In this document: piece by piece, positions 42,214 to 50,490 of the stretch | How the letters are laid out: each line of letters opens with the position of its first letter | Position numbering within the stretch: the stretch's first letter is position 1 | From: CAG-791 sp963650385 | Lineage (GTDB): Bacteria; Bacillota; Clostridia; Lachnospirales; Lachnospiraceae | DNA: 64,000 bases | Assembly: GCA_963650385.1 (NCBI GenBank) | Contig: CAVJLL010000006.1 | Location: forward strand, 14,739-78,738 | Direction of reading: 5' to 3' | Notes under the pieces: model-generated | The model's database searches: none | What the model was told of the DNA's origin: nothing | The model's input: the letters and a program-made list of their open reading frames with translations, nothing else | Position numbers and translations under genes: made by a program

Positions 42214-44631
42214 TTACGATTCCGGTGTAAAGGTCAGCTGTCTGGTAACCACTTTCTGACCGCCCACGGCATCCGCTGCCTGCGAGGAATAGCTCATCTG
42301 CAGGGTTCCCGTTGCACTGGTGATCCCGGTAAAGCTGGCCGGAATCGGGAACGCCGTTGTCGTGGTATTCAGCAGTGTCTGTCCGTCACCCGTTATGATG
42401 ACGACATACACCTGCATCCCCGCCGTATAGTCCGGGGCCTCCTCCGCCGTCGGAGCCGTAATCTCCGTGGAATAGGAGTAGGTGGACGGCTGCGCCTTGG
42501 TGTACGCTCCGATGGACAGATCCACCTTGGTGTCGGCATCCACATAGGTGTCTGCCTTGATGCTCTGCGAAATAACGAGGCCGTCCTTGGAGGCATCGTC
42601 GGTTTCTGTCTGGGTGGTGCTCCCGAGCTGGAGGTTATTCTCCGTCAGAATGGCCATCGCCTCTTCACTGGTGATTCCCGTTACATTGGGAACCTGTACC
42701 TGCTCATCGCCGCCCTTTCCGGTGCTGATGGTGATGGTAATGGCGGTCTCGGTCGGAACCTTCGTTCCAGCCTCCGGAGACTGGGCCATAACGAGTCCCT
42801 TCTCCACCTCACTGCTGTCGCCGTCCTGTACCGTAATGCTGCTGAACTGGCTCTGCTTGAGCTTGACAATGGCCTCTGCGCGGCTAAGTCCCGTCACATC
42901 CGGGACCTCCACGCCGCTCTGGCCTGTGCTGACGGTCAGGTACACTGTGGAGCCTGCCTCTACGGTATCCCCTGCATTCAGGGCCGTTCCGTCCTTATCC
43001 GCAGCCGCGATTACAACGCCGGAGCTGACCGTCGTAGATTCCTGATAGGTGACATCGGAGAGCAGTCCTAATGCATTCAGCGAATTCATCAGGGTCTCTG
43101 CATTCTGTCCGGTCATCTCCGGGAGCACAATGCTGCTCTCGGTGGAGGACACCGCCGCCTCCTCACTTCCAAGGGACAACAGTCCCAGCTTGTCCGCCGC
43201 AAAGAGGATGATGACAACGCCGATGATCGCCGCCGCCAGGACCGAGAGGATGGTGACCCTCCGTTCCTTTTTGGGATCGTAGCGGTCTGCGTACCGGTCC
43301 TCCTCGTAGGAATCGTAATGACCGGAATTCTTGCGGAGCGGCTCATCGATGCGCTCCTGGCGTCTCGCGCCGCTGCGCCGTACGGAGGACGTGCGCCGAT
43401 CGTAATCCGCATATCCGCTCTCCCGCTCATCGTTGTAAGCGGCGCGGCGCGGCTGCTCCTCGTAGGCATCCGGATACTCCTCCGGCGCATAGGTATCCCC
43501 ACGCGCATAGGCATCCGAATACACAGCGCTGTCCTGTACCGGTGCAGCCGGTTCTTCGTAGACATCCGCCGCGGGTCTTCCTGCCGCTGCAGGCTCATAC
43601 GCCGGCTCGTCCGCATAGGGCTGCTCCGCTGTATAAGCCGGCTCCTGCGGGTAGGGCTCCTGAACGGCCGCGTAAGGCTCTGCCGCCGACTCCTGATACG
43701 AGGGCTCTCCGCTTCTGGCGGCGCGTCTTCGGATTTCAGACTGCTCTGCCGGTGCCGCCATGCGGGTGGCGCCGTCCTCGTCCGGGTTGATCACCTTTAC
43801 AAAATCGTCATCCGGGTGGATCAGGGACTGCTTGAGATCCGCGATCAGCTCCGTCATATTCTGGTAGCGCCGGTCCGGACTCTTTTCACAGCACTTTAGA
43901 ACGATCTGCTCCACGCTGATCGGAATATCCGGGATGAACTCTCTGGGCGAGGGCATCGGGGACTGGATGTGCTTGATGGCAATGGCCACCGTCGTCTCTC
44001 CGTTGAACGGAACACGGCCGGTGAGCATCTCGAACAGACTGATGCCCAGGGAATACACGTCGCTTCGCTCATCCGAATAGCCGCCCCTTGCCTGCTCCGG
44101 CGAGGTGTAGTGCACCGATCCCATGACGTTCGAGGTAATGGTGTTGGAGGTCGCCGCCTTGGCAATGCCGAAGTCCGTCACCTTCACCTTTCCGTCTCTG
44201 GATATCATGATGTTCTGCGGCTTGACATCCCGATGGATGACGTGGTTGGCATGTGCTGCCTGCAGGCCCATGGACACCTGAATGGCAATGCTGATGGCTT
44301 CCTTGGTCGTCAGCCGCGATTTCTTCTCAATGTATTTCTTAAGGGTGATGCCGTCCACGTACTCCATGACGATGTAGTACATGCCCTTCTCTTCGCCGAC
44401 ATCGTAGACATTGACAATGTTGGGATGCATCAGCCCTGCTGCCGCCTGCGCCTCCACACGGAACTTCGAGACAAAATTGGCATTGTCCGAAAACTCCTGC
44501 TTGAGTACCTTTATCGCGACAGTTCGATTTAATTTGTGATCCTTTGCTCTGTATACAACGGACATTCCGCCGGTGCCGGTTTTCTCGAGCACCTCGTAAC
44601 GATCCGCAATCAGCATACCGGTCTTTACCAT
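42214..44631 (-). CDS. prkC: Membrane Ser/Thr protein kinase PrkC with PASTA domains
   Basis: An 805-residue Hanks-type kinase: catalytic domain about 10-270 with Lys41 (VAIKV) and Asp135 (HRDVKPQN), a Tyr/Glu/Pro/Ala-rich juxtamembrane linker (about 290-455), one membrane segment (about 461-480), three extracellular PASTA domains (about 495-720; PDVTGLSRAEA, PNVTGITSEEA) and a unique C-terminal domain of about 90 residues. PASTA domains sense muropeptide or lipid II, linking growth to cell-wall state. It is preceded by its phosphatase stp. Confidence 0.96.
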   Translation of the reverse strand: MVKTGMLIADRYEVLEKTGTGGMSVVYRAKDHKLNRTVAIKVLKQEFSDNANFVSKFRVEAQAAAGLMHPNIVNVYDVGEEKGMYYIVMEYVDGITLKKYIEKKSRLTTKEAISIAIQVSMGLQAAHANHVIHRDVKPQNIMISRDGKVKVTDFGIAKAATSNTITSNVMGSVHYTSPEQARGGYSDERSDVYSLGISLFEMLTGRVPFNGETTVAIAIKHIQSPMPSPREFIPDIPISVEQIVLKCCEKSPDRRYQNMTELIADLKQSLIHPDDDFVKVINPDEDGATRMAAPAEQSEIRRRAARSGEPSYQESAAEPYAAVQEPYPQEPAYTAEQPYADEPAYEPAAAGRPAADVYEEPAAPVQDSAVYSDAYARGDTYAPEEYPDAYEEQPRRAAYNDERESGYADYDRRTSSVRRSGARRQERIDEPLRKNSGHYDSYEEDRYADRYDPKKERRVTILSVLAAAIIGVVIILFAADKLGLLSLGSEEAAVSSTESSIVLPEMTGQNAETLMNSLNALGLLSDVTYQESTTVSSGVVIAAADKDGTALNAGDTVEAGSTVYLTVSTGQSGVEVPDVTGLSRAEAIVKLKQSQFSSITVQDGDSSEVEKGLVMAQSPEAGTKVPTETAITITISTGKGGDEQVQVPNVTGITSEEAMAILTENNLQLGSTTQTETDDASKDGLVISQSIKADTYVDADTKVDLSIGAYTKAQPSTYSYSTEITAPTAEEAPDYTAGMQVYVVIITGDGQTLLNTTTTAFPIPASFTGITSATGTLQMSYSSQAADAVGGQKVVTRQLTFTPES

Positions 44632-44645
44632 GTAGCAATCTCCTG

Positions 44646-45368
44646 TCAGGCGGTAATCAGAATGACGGAAATGTTGTCCAGTCCGCCTCCCTGATTTGCC
44701 GCAGCAACCAGTGCTCTTGCCTTCGACTCCAGTGAATCATTCTCACAGAGAATGCGGTAAATATCCTCATCCTCCACCATATTCGTAAGGCCGTCCGAGC
44801 ACATCAGCACGATGTCATCCTCCTCCAGTCTGGTCGTGAAGAAGTCAACATCGAGATACTCTTCTGCTCCCACAGCCCTTGTTATCACATTCTTGTCCGG
44901 ATGGGTCCTTGCCTTTTTGGCATCAAGGCTCCCCGCCAGCACCATTTCCTCTACCAGGGAGTGGTCCACCGTGATCTGGCGGATTCCGTCCCTGCCGGCA
45001 ACATACAGACGGCTGTCGCCCACATTGGCCGTGTGCAGGACGCCGTCTGCAACGCAGGCAGCCACCACTGTGGTGCCGCACCCATACAGGTCCTCCCGCA
45101 TGCTGGCCGTTGCATGAAGATTCAGATTCACCGCATGCAGCGAATCTCCCAGAATCTCCATGACCGTTGTCTTGCGGCTTGCCGCGGACAGCCGAAGCGT
45201 CTCGCGCACCGTAAACCGGGATGCATAGTCACCGGCTCTGTGTCCCCCCATGCCGTCGGCAAGGAGGTAGAGATTGGGAAGATGTCCCACGCTCTCATCG
45301 GATGCGCAGACAAAATCCTGATTCATTTTTCTTCGTCTGCCGATATCGGTAATGGAAAAAGAATGCAT
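44646..45368 (-). CDS. stp: PP2C-family Ser/Thr phosphatase Stp
   Basis: A 240-residue metal-dependent phosphatase that reverses PrkC phosphorylation. PP2C motifs are DIGRRRKMNQD, LLADGMGGHRAGD, TANVGDSRLY, DHSLVEEM and LMCSDGLTNMV; the Asp residues bind Mn2+/Mg2+. The ATG at 45368 is close to GGGAAGGA, so the exact start is a little uncertain. It starts 15 bases after rlmN and ends 15 bases before prkC, so all are likely in one operon. Confidence 0.94.
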   Translation of the reverse strand: MHSFSITDIGRRRKMNQDFVCASDESVGHLPNLYLLADGMGGHRAGDYASRFTVRETLRLSAASRKTTVMEILGDSLHAVNLNLHATASMREDLYGCGTTVVAACVADGVLHTANVGDSRLYVAGRDGIRQITVDHSLVEEMVLAGSLDAKKARTHPDKNVITRAVGAEEYLDVDFFTTRLEEDDIVLMCSDGLTNMVEDEDIYRILCENDSLESKARALVAAANQGGGLDNISVILITA

Positions 45369-45382
45369 TCCTTCCCATCCTC

Positions 45383-46441
45383 TCAGTCTGTCTGTTCTTG
45401 GATATGCCGGTGCCGCAGCTGCCCGCATGCGCCGTCAATATCCCGTCCTAACACTCTCCTAATACTAACATTTATTCCGTGTTTTTCAAGCTTGCTGCAG
45501 AAGGCCTGCACCGCCGAAAGGTCCGGCTGTTCGTACTCGCGCTCCCGGACAGGGTTCACCGGAATCAGGTTGACATGGGCTTCCACATTCTTTGCAAGCG
45601 CTGCCAGCTGCGCCGCATCCAGTGCGCTGTCGTTGACGCCGCGGATGAGGCTGTACTCAAAGGTCACGCGGCGCCCTGTCCTTGCAAAATAGGTTCTGCA
45701 GGCAGCCATGCACTCCTCCACGGAATATTGATTGGCGACCGGCATGATCGCCCGGCGTTTCTCATCGGTTGCTGCATGAAGAGAGAGCGCCAGCGTAATG
45801 GAGAGCTTCTCCTCCGCCAGCTCATAGATGCGGGGAACAATGCCGCAGGTGCTGACCGTGACGTTGCGCATGGACAGATTCCTGCCGTTTTCGTCCGTGA
45901 GCATGCGCAGAAACGTCAGGAGATTGTCATAGTTGTCCAAAGGCTCGCCGGTTCCCATCACCACCACATGCGAAACCGACTCTCCGGTCACTCTTCCGAT
46001 GGTATAGATCTCCTCCAGTATTTCTCCCGGGAGAAGGTTCCTGCGGAGGCCGTCCAGCGTCGAAGCGCAGAACCGGCACCCCATCCGGCAGCCCACCTGC
46101 GAGGAGACGCAGATGCTGTTGCCGAACTTATACTTCATGAAGACGCTCTCGATGGTCTCCCCGTCCGGCAGCCCAAACAAAAACTTCTGGGTGCCGTCCA
46201 ACGCAGAAATCTGACGGTCCAGCACCAGAAGCTTTGTCATGGAATAATTCTCCGAAAGCCATTGCTTCATGGCTGTCGGCAGATTGGTCATTTCTTCATA
46301 ACTTTCTGCCTGCTGCACATGAAGCCAGCGGTAGAGCTGCGCGGCGCGGAATTTCGGGAATCCGGCCGCTGTCAGCTCCTTGGTCAGCTGCGGCAGAGGA
46401 ATTGACTTGATATCCGGTTTTCCGTTTCTGCTCTCTTCCAT
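45383..46441 (-). CDS. rlmN: Dual-specificity 23S rRNA/tRNA adenine-C2 methyltransferase RlmN
   Basis: A 352-residue radical SAM enzyme. The cluster-binding cysteines are in GCRMGCRFCAST; a second conserved Cys near the C-terminus (HGINVSIRR region and VSTCGIVP) takes part in catalysis in the family. It methylates A2503 of 23S rRNA and A37 of some tRNAs. GGAGAG precedes the ATG. It sits between rsmB and stp in the conserved Firmicutes order. Confidence 0.95.
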   Translation of the reverse strand: MEESRNGKPDIKSIPLPQLTKELTAAGFPKFRAAQLYRWLHVQQAESYEEMTNLPTAMKQWLSENYSMTKLLVLDRQISALDGTQKFLFGLPDGETIESVFMKYKFGNSICVSSQVGCRMGCRFCASTLDGLRRNLLPGEILEEIYTIGRVTGESVSHVVVMGTGEPLDNYDNLLTFLRMLTDENGRNLSMRNVTVSTCGIVPRIYELAEEKLSITLALSLHAATDEKRRAIMPVANQYSVEECMAACRTYFARTGRRVTFEYSLIRGVNDSALDAAQLAALAKNVEAHVNLIPVNPVREREYEQPDLSAVQAFCSKLEKHGINVSIRRVLGRDIDGACGQLRHRHIQEQTD

Positions 46442-46455
46442 TTCTGTGATCTCTC

Positions 46456-48018
46456 CTATCTCAGCGGCTTCCGGAACCGCGCCATAAAGAAGCCATCCGT
46501 TCCGTGCACATCCGGGAAGAGCTGCACGCGGTTGTTCTCAATCCCCGGAAAATTCTCCGGCAGATAGCGCGTGAGGCTCTCCGGCACAAGGCCGAGCTTT
46601 TTCTCCAGGTAATCCGCCATCTTTTCATTCTCCGGACGGTTGATGGTGCAGGTGGAATAAACCAGAACGCCGCCGGGCTTTAAAACGCCAGCCGCATTGG
46701 CCGCGATCTTCTTCTGGAGCGTTGCCAAGGAGCGGAGCTTCTGCGGCGTCACATTGTATTTGATATCCCTTTTGCGCGTCATAACACCGAGCCCGGAGCA
46801 GGGAACATCGCACAGCACGAGATCCGCCTTTTCCTGCAGATCGTCTCTTGGATTGGAGGCATCGTTTTCCTCCACAAGAACATTGTGCAGCTTCATCCGT
46901 CCAAGTCCCGCACGAATGCGGTCCGTCTTGTCCTTTGTCAGGTCGTAGGCGTGCACCGTTCCCTCCGGAAGGCATGCCGCCGCCAGCATGGTCTTGCCGC
47001 CGGGCGCCGCACACAGATCATAGACCTCCGCGCTTCCCTGCAGGTCCTTCCCGGGCCCTGCAATGCCCGCCGCATAGGCAACGAGCTGGCTGGATTCATC
47101 CTGCACAGTCCACGTTCCCTCGGCAAAGCCCGGTAAACCGGAGAGCCCCGGCACATGCCGGAGCAAATATGCATCCTCTGCCCATTTTCCCGGTGTAACC
47201 TCTACCCCGGCATCCCGAAGCGATGCAAGAACCGCTTCCTTTTCTCTGGCGGAAAGCCTCGGATCCAGCCGGATGCACACCGGACGGATGTCCATCATCG
47301 AGCGGCACAGAGGCTCCAGGCGATCTCTCCCCAGCTGCTCCTCCCAGAGGCTCAGAATCTGCGCGGGAATGGAATAGGTTTTCTCCAGCTGTCCCAGGAA
47401 ATCGGATGCCGCCGGTTCGTTTCCCGCCGTCTGCTGCGCATCTTCCGGCGCCGCCTTCCTGCCGGCGTCCGTGCGCTTCCCGGCGACCACTACAACCGCG
47501 CTGCTGGGCCTCGTGCGAACCGCCTTCGGAACCGGCTTTGACGGAACGTACTCCCGTCCTTCCCGGGCGGCCGCCTCCTTTTCCCGGCATACGCCGCGCA
47601 GAATTCCGTTGATAAAGCCGGCCGCCTGCGCCATTTTTCTCCTCTTGCAGATCCTCACGGCCTCGCTGCAGGCCGCATAATCCGGCACGCTGTCCATATA
47701 GAAGATCTGATACAGGCTCATGCGCAAAAGGCAGCGAACCGGCGGCTTGATGCGCATTTCCGGATCCTTGACGTGATTGGCAATCACTGTGTCCAGCTCT
47801 ATTTCACGTTCCACGGTTCCTTCCGTCAGGCGCTTGATAAAGGCCCGCTGCGATACCGGAAGATCCGCATAGCGGTCCTGCGTCCGCTTCAAAAGGACAT
47901 TGATGTATGTCCCGTGCAGCTCGTGGTCCGTTAAGATCATCCAGACCAGCTCCCGCAGATTCACCTGCGTAGCTCTCCCCTTATTGCCGCTCTTTTCTGC
48001 ATTGCTCTCGTTTCCCAC
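46456..48018 (-). CDS. rsmB: 16S rRNA m5C967 methyltransferase RsmB
   Basis: A 520-residue enzyme with an N-terminal NusB-like RNA-binding domain (about 18-150) and a C-terminal Rossmann methyltransferase. SAM motif DLCAAPGGKT and the two catalytic cysteines in DVPCSGLG and YSTCTI are present. A charged insert of about 60 residues (about 150-210) joins the domains, longer than usual. The start is GTG after AAGGAAG. Confidence 0.95.
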   Translation of the reverse strand: MGNESNAEKSGNKGRATQVNLRELVWMILTDHELHGTYINVLLKRTQDRYADLPVSQRAFIKRLTEGTVEREIELDTVIANHVKDPEMRIKPPVRCLLRMSLYQIFYMDSVPDYAACSEAVRICKRRKMAQAAGFINGILRGVCREKEAAAREGREYVPSKPVPKAVRTRPSSAVVVVAGKRTDAGRKAAPEDAQQTAGNEPAASDFLGQLEKTYSIPAQILSLWEEQLGRDRLEPLCRSMMDIRPVCIRLDPRLSAREKEAVLASLRDAGVEVTPGKWAEDAYLLRHVPGLSGLPGFAEGTWTVQDESSQLVAYAAGIAGPGKDLQGSAEVYDLCAAPGGKTMLAAACLPEGTVHAYDLTKDKTDRIRAGLGRMKLHNVLVEENDASNPRDDLQEKADLVLCDVPCSGLGVMTRKRDIKYNVTPQKLRSLATLQKKIAANAAGVLKPGGVLVYSTCTINRPENEKMADYLEKKLGLVPESLTRYLPENFPGIENNRVQLFPDVHGTDGFFMARFRKPLR

Positions 48019-48072
48019 TGCGTTCTTCCTTCCGGATCAGCCTCTGCGCTGCCGTCCTGTACGTTCTGTAGT

Positions 48073-48093
48073 GTATCTGTTCCGGCACCTGCC
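48073..48093. repeat. Family A end-like motif
   Basis: GTATCTGTTCCGGCACCTGCC differs from the left end of the 41980 element (GTATCTGTTCAGCACCTGCC) by one inserted base and one substitution. It lies between rsmB and the YugP-type gene. Confidence 0.4.
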
Positions 48094-48813
48094 TCAGTCG
48101 CTTCGTCTGTTCCGGCTCTTCGAGAGCAGCACCAGACGCAGCAGCTGCAGAATCGAAGAAGCCGCTGCCGCAACATAGGTCAGCGCTGCCGCCCGCAGAA
48201 CCGCCCTTGCCTTCCGGTTCTCATCGGTTCCGAGAATTCCGTACTGCTCCAGCATCACAAGCGCCCTTCTGGATGCATTGAATTCCACCGGCAGAGTGAC
48301 AATCTGGAACAGGACGCCCTCGGAGAACAGTACAATTCCGATGGTGGTAAAGGTCTGGGACAGCCCCAGAATCAGGCTGAACATGACAATCCAGATCCCC
48401 GCATTGGAGCCAAAATTGGCAACCGGCACCAGTGCCGTCCGCACCTGCAGCGGAACATAGCCCTGCTCGTGCTGCATCACATGTCCGCATTCATGCGCCG
48501 CCACGCCCAGTGCCGCCACCGAGCGCGAGCTGTACACCGAATCCGACAGATTCACCACCTGCTTGGACGGATCATAGTGATCCGTAAGCTCTCCGGAAAC
48601 GTGCTGCACCGACACATTGTAAACGCCGTTCCGGCGCAGAATTTCCTGCGCCACCTCTGCGCCCGTCATGCCGCAGGCAGCAGCCACCCTTGCGTATCTG
48701 CGGTACGCGGAGCGCACCCGCATGCTGGCAGCAAGGCACAGCAGCGCACCGATGACCACCAGAATCATGGTGTAATCGTAGTAGTAATAGCCGTATCCGT
48801 ATCCGTAATCCAT
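48094..48813 (-). CDS. YugP-type membrane zinc metallopeptidase
   Basis: A 239-residue membrane protein with a Tyr/Gly-rich N-terminus, membrane segments at about 15-32 and in the C-terminal half, and the zinc-binding motif AAHECGHVMQHEQGY. The family (YugP, peptidase M-like) is widely conserved in Firmicutes between fmt and rsmB, but its substrate is unknown. ATG at 48813 follows AGAGG. Confidence 0.85.
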   Translation of the reverse strand: MDYGYGYGYYYYDYTMILVVIGALLCLAASMRVRSAYRRYARVAAACGMTGAEVAQEILRRNGVYNVSVQHVSGELTDHYDPSKQVVNLSDSVYSSRSVAALGVAAHECGHVMQHEQGYVPLQVRTALVPVANFGSNAGIWIVMFSLILGLSQTFTTIGIVLFSEGVLFQIVTLPVEFNASRRALVMLEQYGILGTDENRKARAVLRAAALTYVAAAASSILQLLRLVLLSKSRNRRSD

Positions 48814-48836
48814 ATTCTGCCTCTTCCCGATAACTG

Positions 48837-49847
48837 TTACTGTACACTCCCCAGCACGTCGCCGGGCTGTATCCGGCACCCCATGAGGAGCGAGGCCGCC
48901 GGCATTCTCTTTTTGCCCTCGAGCTGCACATCCTCCAGCGCCAGAAGGCCGTCTCCGGTCTGGATCCAAAGGCGATCCTTTGCGGCAGCCACCACGGTTC
49001 CGGGTGCCGGCAACGCCTTTCCCTCTGCGTCCGCTGCTGCATCCGAAGCCGCTTCCTTCCCGGCAGCTTCCAGAACTCCCAGCTGCCCCTGTGACACCGG
49101 CGATGCCATCCAGATTTTCAGGAGCTTATGGTTCCAGTTCGTGTATGCACTGGGCCAGGGATTCAGGCCGCGCACCAGGCGGCCGATCTCCTCGGCACTC
49201 TTGCTCCAGTCGATCTGTCCCATTTCCTTCCGGAGCATCTTCGCATAGCAGGACTGCGCATCGTCCTGCGGAACCGGTGTAATCGAGCCCTCCTCCAGGC
49301 GGTCCAGTGTCCTTAACAGAAGTGCCCCGCCCATCTGCGAAAGCTTATCGTACAAAGATCCTGCCGTCTCCTTCTCATCCAGAAGGACGGACTCCTGCGT
49401 CAGAATATCGCCCGTATCCAGGCCCTCATTCATCTGCATGATGGTGTTGCCGGCTTCCTTTTCTCCGTTCAGCACCGCCCACTGGATCGGCGCAGCTCCG
49501 CGGTATTTCGGCAGAAGTGACCCGTGGATGTTGACGCAGCCGTATCGCGGCATTTCCAGAATCTCCCGCGGAAGGATCTGTCCGAAGGCAGCCACCACAA
49601 AGATGTCGGCCTTCTCCTCGGCAAGCCTCTCTGCCGCTTCCTTTTCACGAATTTTCTCCGGCTGGAATACCGGGATTCCATACTCCAGCGCGCACGTTTT
49701 CACATCCGAGGGTGCGGGCTTCCCGCTTCTGCCCTTCGGGCGGTCCGGCTGCGTCACCACAAGCGTCACCTGATGCTTGTCCGATTCGGCCAGTGCCTTC
49801 AGCGCCGGCACTGCAAAATCCGGCGTCCCCATAAACACAATTCTCAT
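48837..49847 (-). CDS. fmt: Methionyl-tRNA formyltransferase
   Basis: A 336-residue enzyme that formylates initiator Met-tRNA using 10-formyl-tetrahydrofolate. The start VFMGTPDFAVPALKAL, the loop PKGRSGKPAPS and the catalytic region HGSLLPKYRGAAPIQW are typical, with the C-terminal OB-like domain. The last codons and stop overlap a family B motif (TGTACAGTAAC). It follows def, its functional partner. Confidence 0.96.
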   Translation of the reverse strand: MRIVFMGTPDFAVPALKALAESDKHQVTLVVTQPDRPKGRSGKPAPSDVKTCALEYGIPVFQPEKIREKEAAERLAEEKADIFVVAAFGQILPREILEMPRYGCVNIHGSLLPKYRGAAPIQWAVLNGEKEAGNTIMQMNEGLDTGDILTQESVLLDEKETAGSLYDKLSQMGGALLLRTLDRLEEGSITPVPQDDAQSCYAKMLRKEMGQIDWSKSAEEIGRLVRGLNPWPSAYTNWNHKLLKIWMASPVSQGQLGVLEAAGKEAASDAAADAEGKALPAPGTVVAAAKDRLWIQTGDGLLALEDVQLEGKKRMPAASLLMGCRIQPGDVLGSVQ

Positions 49848-49937
49848 ACTCTTTCTCCGCTTGAATGGATCCGTTTATCCCCAACTGAAGCCGGATTGCT
49901 GCGTGCGCTCCGCTCCCGCAATCCTGGTATCACTGCA

Positions 49938-50429
49938 TTATTCCTCGTTCTGCGCAGCAAGCTCCTCGTTGTCCACGAGACCGCCCTCTGCCAGATCCAC
50001 ATAGAGCTTCCCCTCCAGGTGGTCAAACTCATGGCACATAGCCCGTGCCATCAGCTCGGTTCCCTCGATCTCGTACTCCTCCATGTTCTCATCAAAGGCG
50101 ATCGCCTTCACATAGTCGGGTCTTGTCACCATGCCGGACTTGCCCGGAACGGACAGGCATCCCTCGTAGCCCGTCTGCTCTCCGGAGCTCTCTACAATAA
50201 CCGGATTGATGAATACCACCGGGTCATTTCTCTCTTCGCTGATGTCAATGACAACAATGCGCTTGAGGATGCCGACCTGCGGTGCCGCCAGGCCCACCCC
50301 GTTGGCCTCATACATGGTTTCGAGCATGTCCTGAATGAGCTCCCGGATCCGGGGCGTCACTTCCTTTACTTCCTTTGCCTTCTTATTCAGAATAGGATCG
50401 CCGATTTCACGAATGGTCAATAATGCCAT
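49938..50429 (-). CDS. def: Peptide deformylase
   Basis: A 163-residue metalloenzyme that removes the formyl group from new proteins. All three motifs are present: GVGLAAPQVG, YEGCLSVPG (metal Cys) and CHEFDHLEG (metal His pair and catalytic Glu). AGAGAGGA precedes the ATG. It lies between priA and fmt. Confidence 0.97.
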   Translation of the reverse strand: MALLTIREIGDPILNKKAKEVKEVTPRIRELIQDMLETMYEANGVGLAAPQVGILKRIVVIDISEERNDPVVFINPVIVESSGEQTGYEGCLSVPGKSGMVTRPDYVKAIAFDENMEEYEIEGTELMARAMCHEFDHLEGKLYVDLAEGGLVDNEELAAQNEE

Positions 50430-50458
50430 TTTTTCTTCCTCTCTTTTGGGTAAACATT

Positions 50459-50475
50459 CAGGTGCTGAACGGATA
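50459..50475. repeat. Family A end-like motif between def and priA
   Basis: GGTGCTGAACGGATACC matches the right end of the 41980 element (GGTGCTGAATAGTTACC) at 14 of 17 positions. Confidence 0.4.
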
Positions 50476-50490
50476 CCATTATTGTAATTA

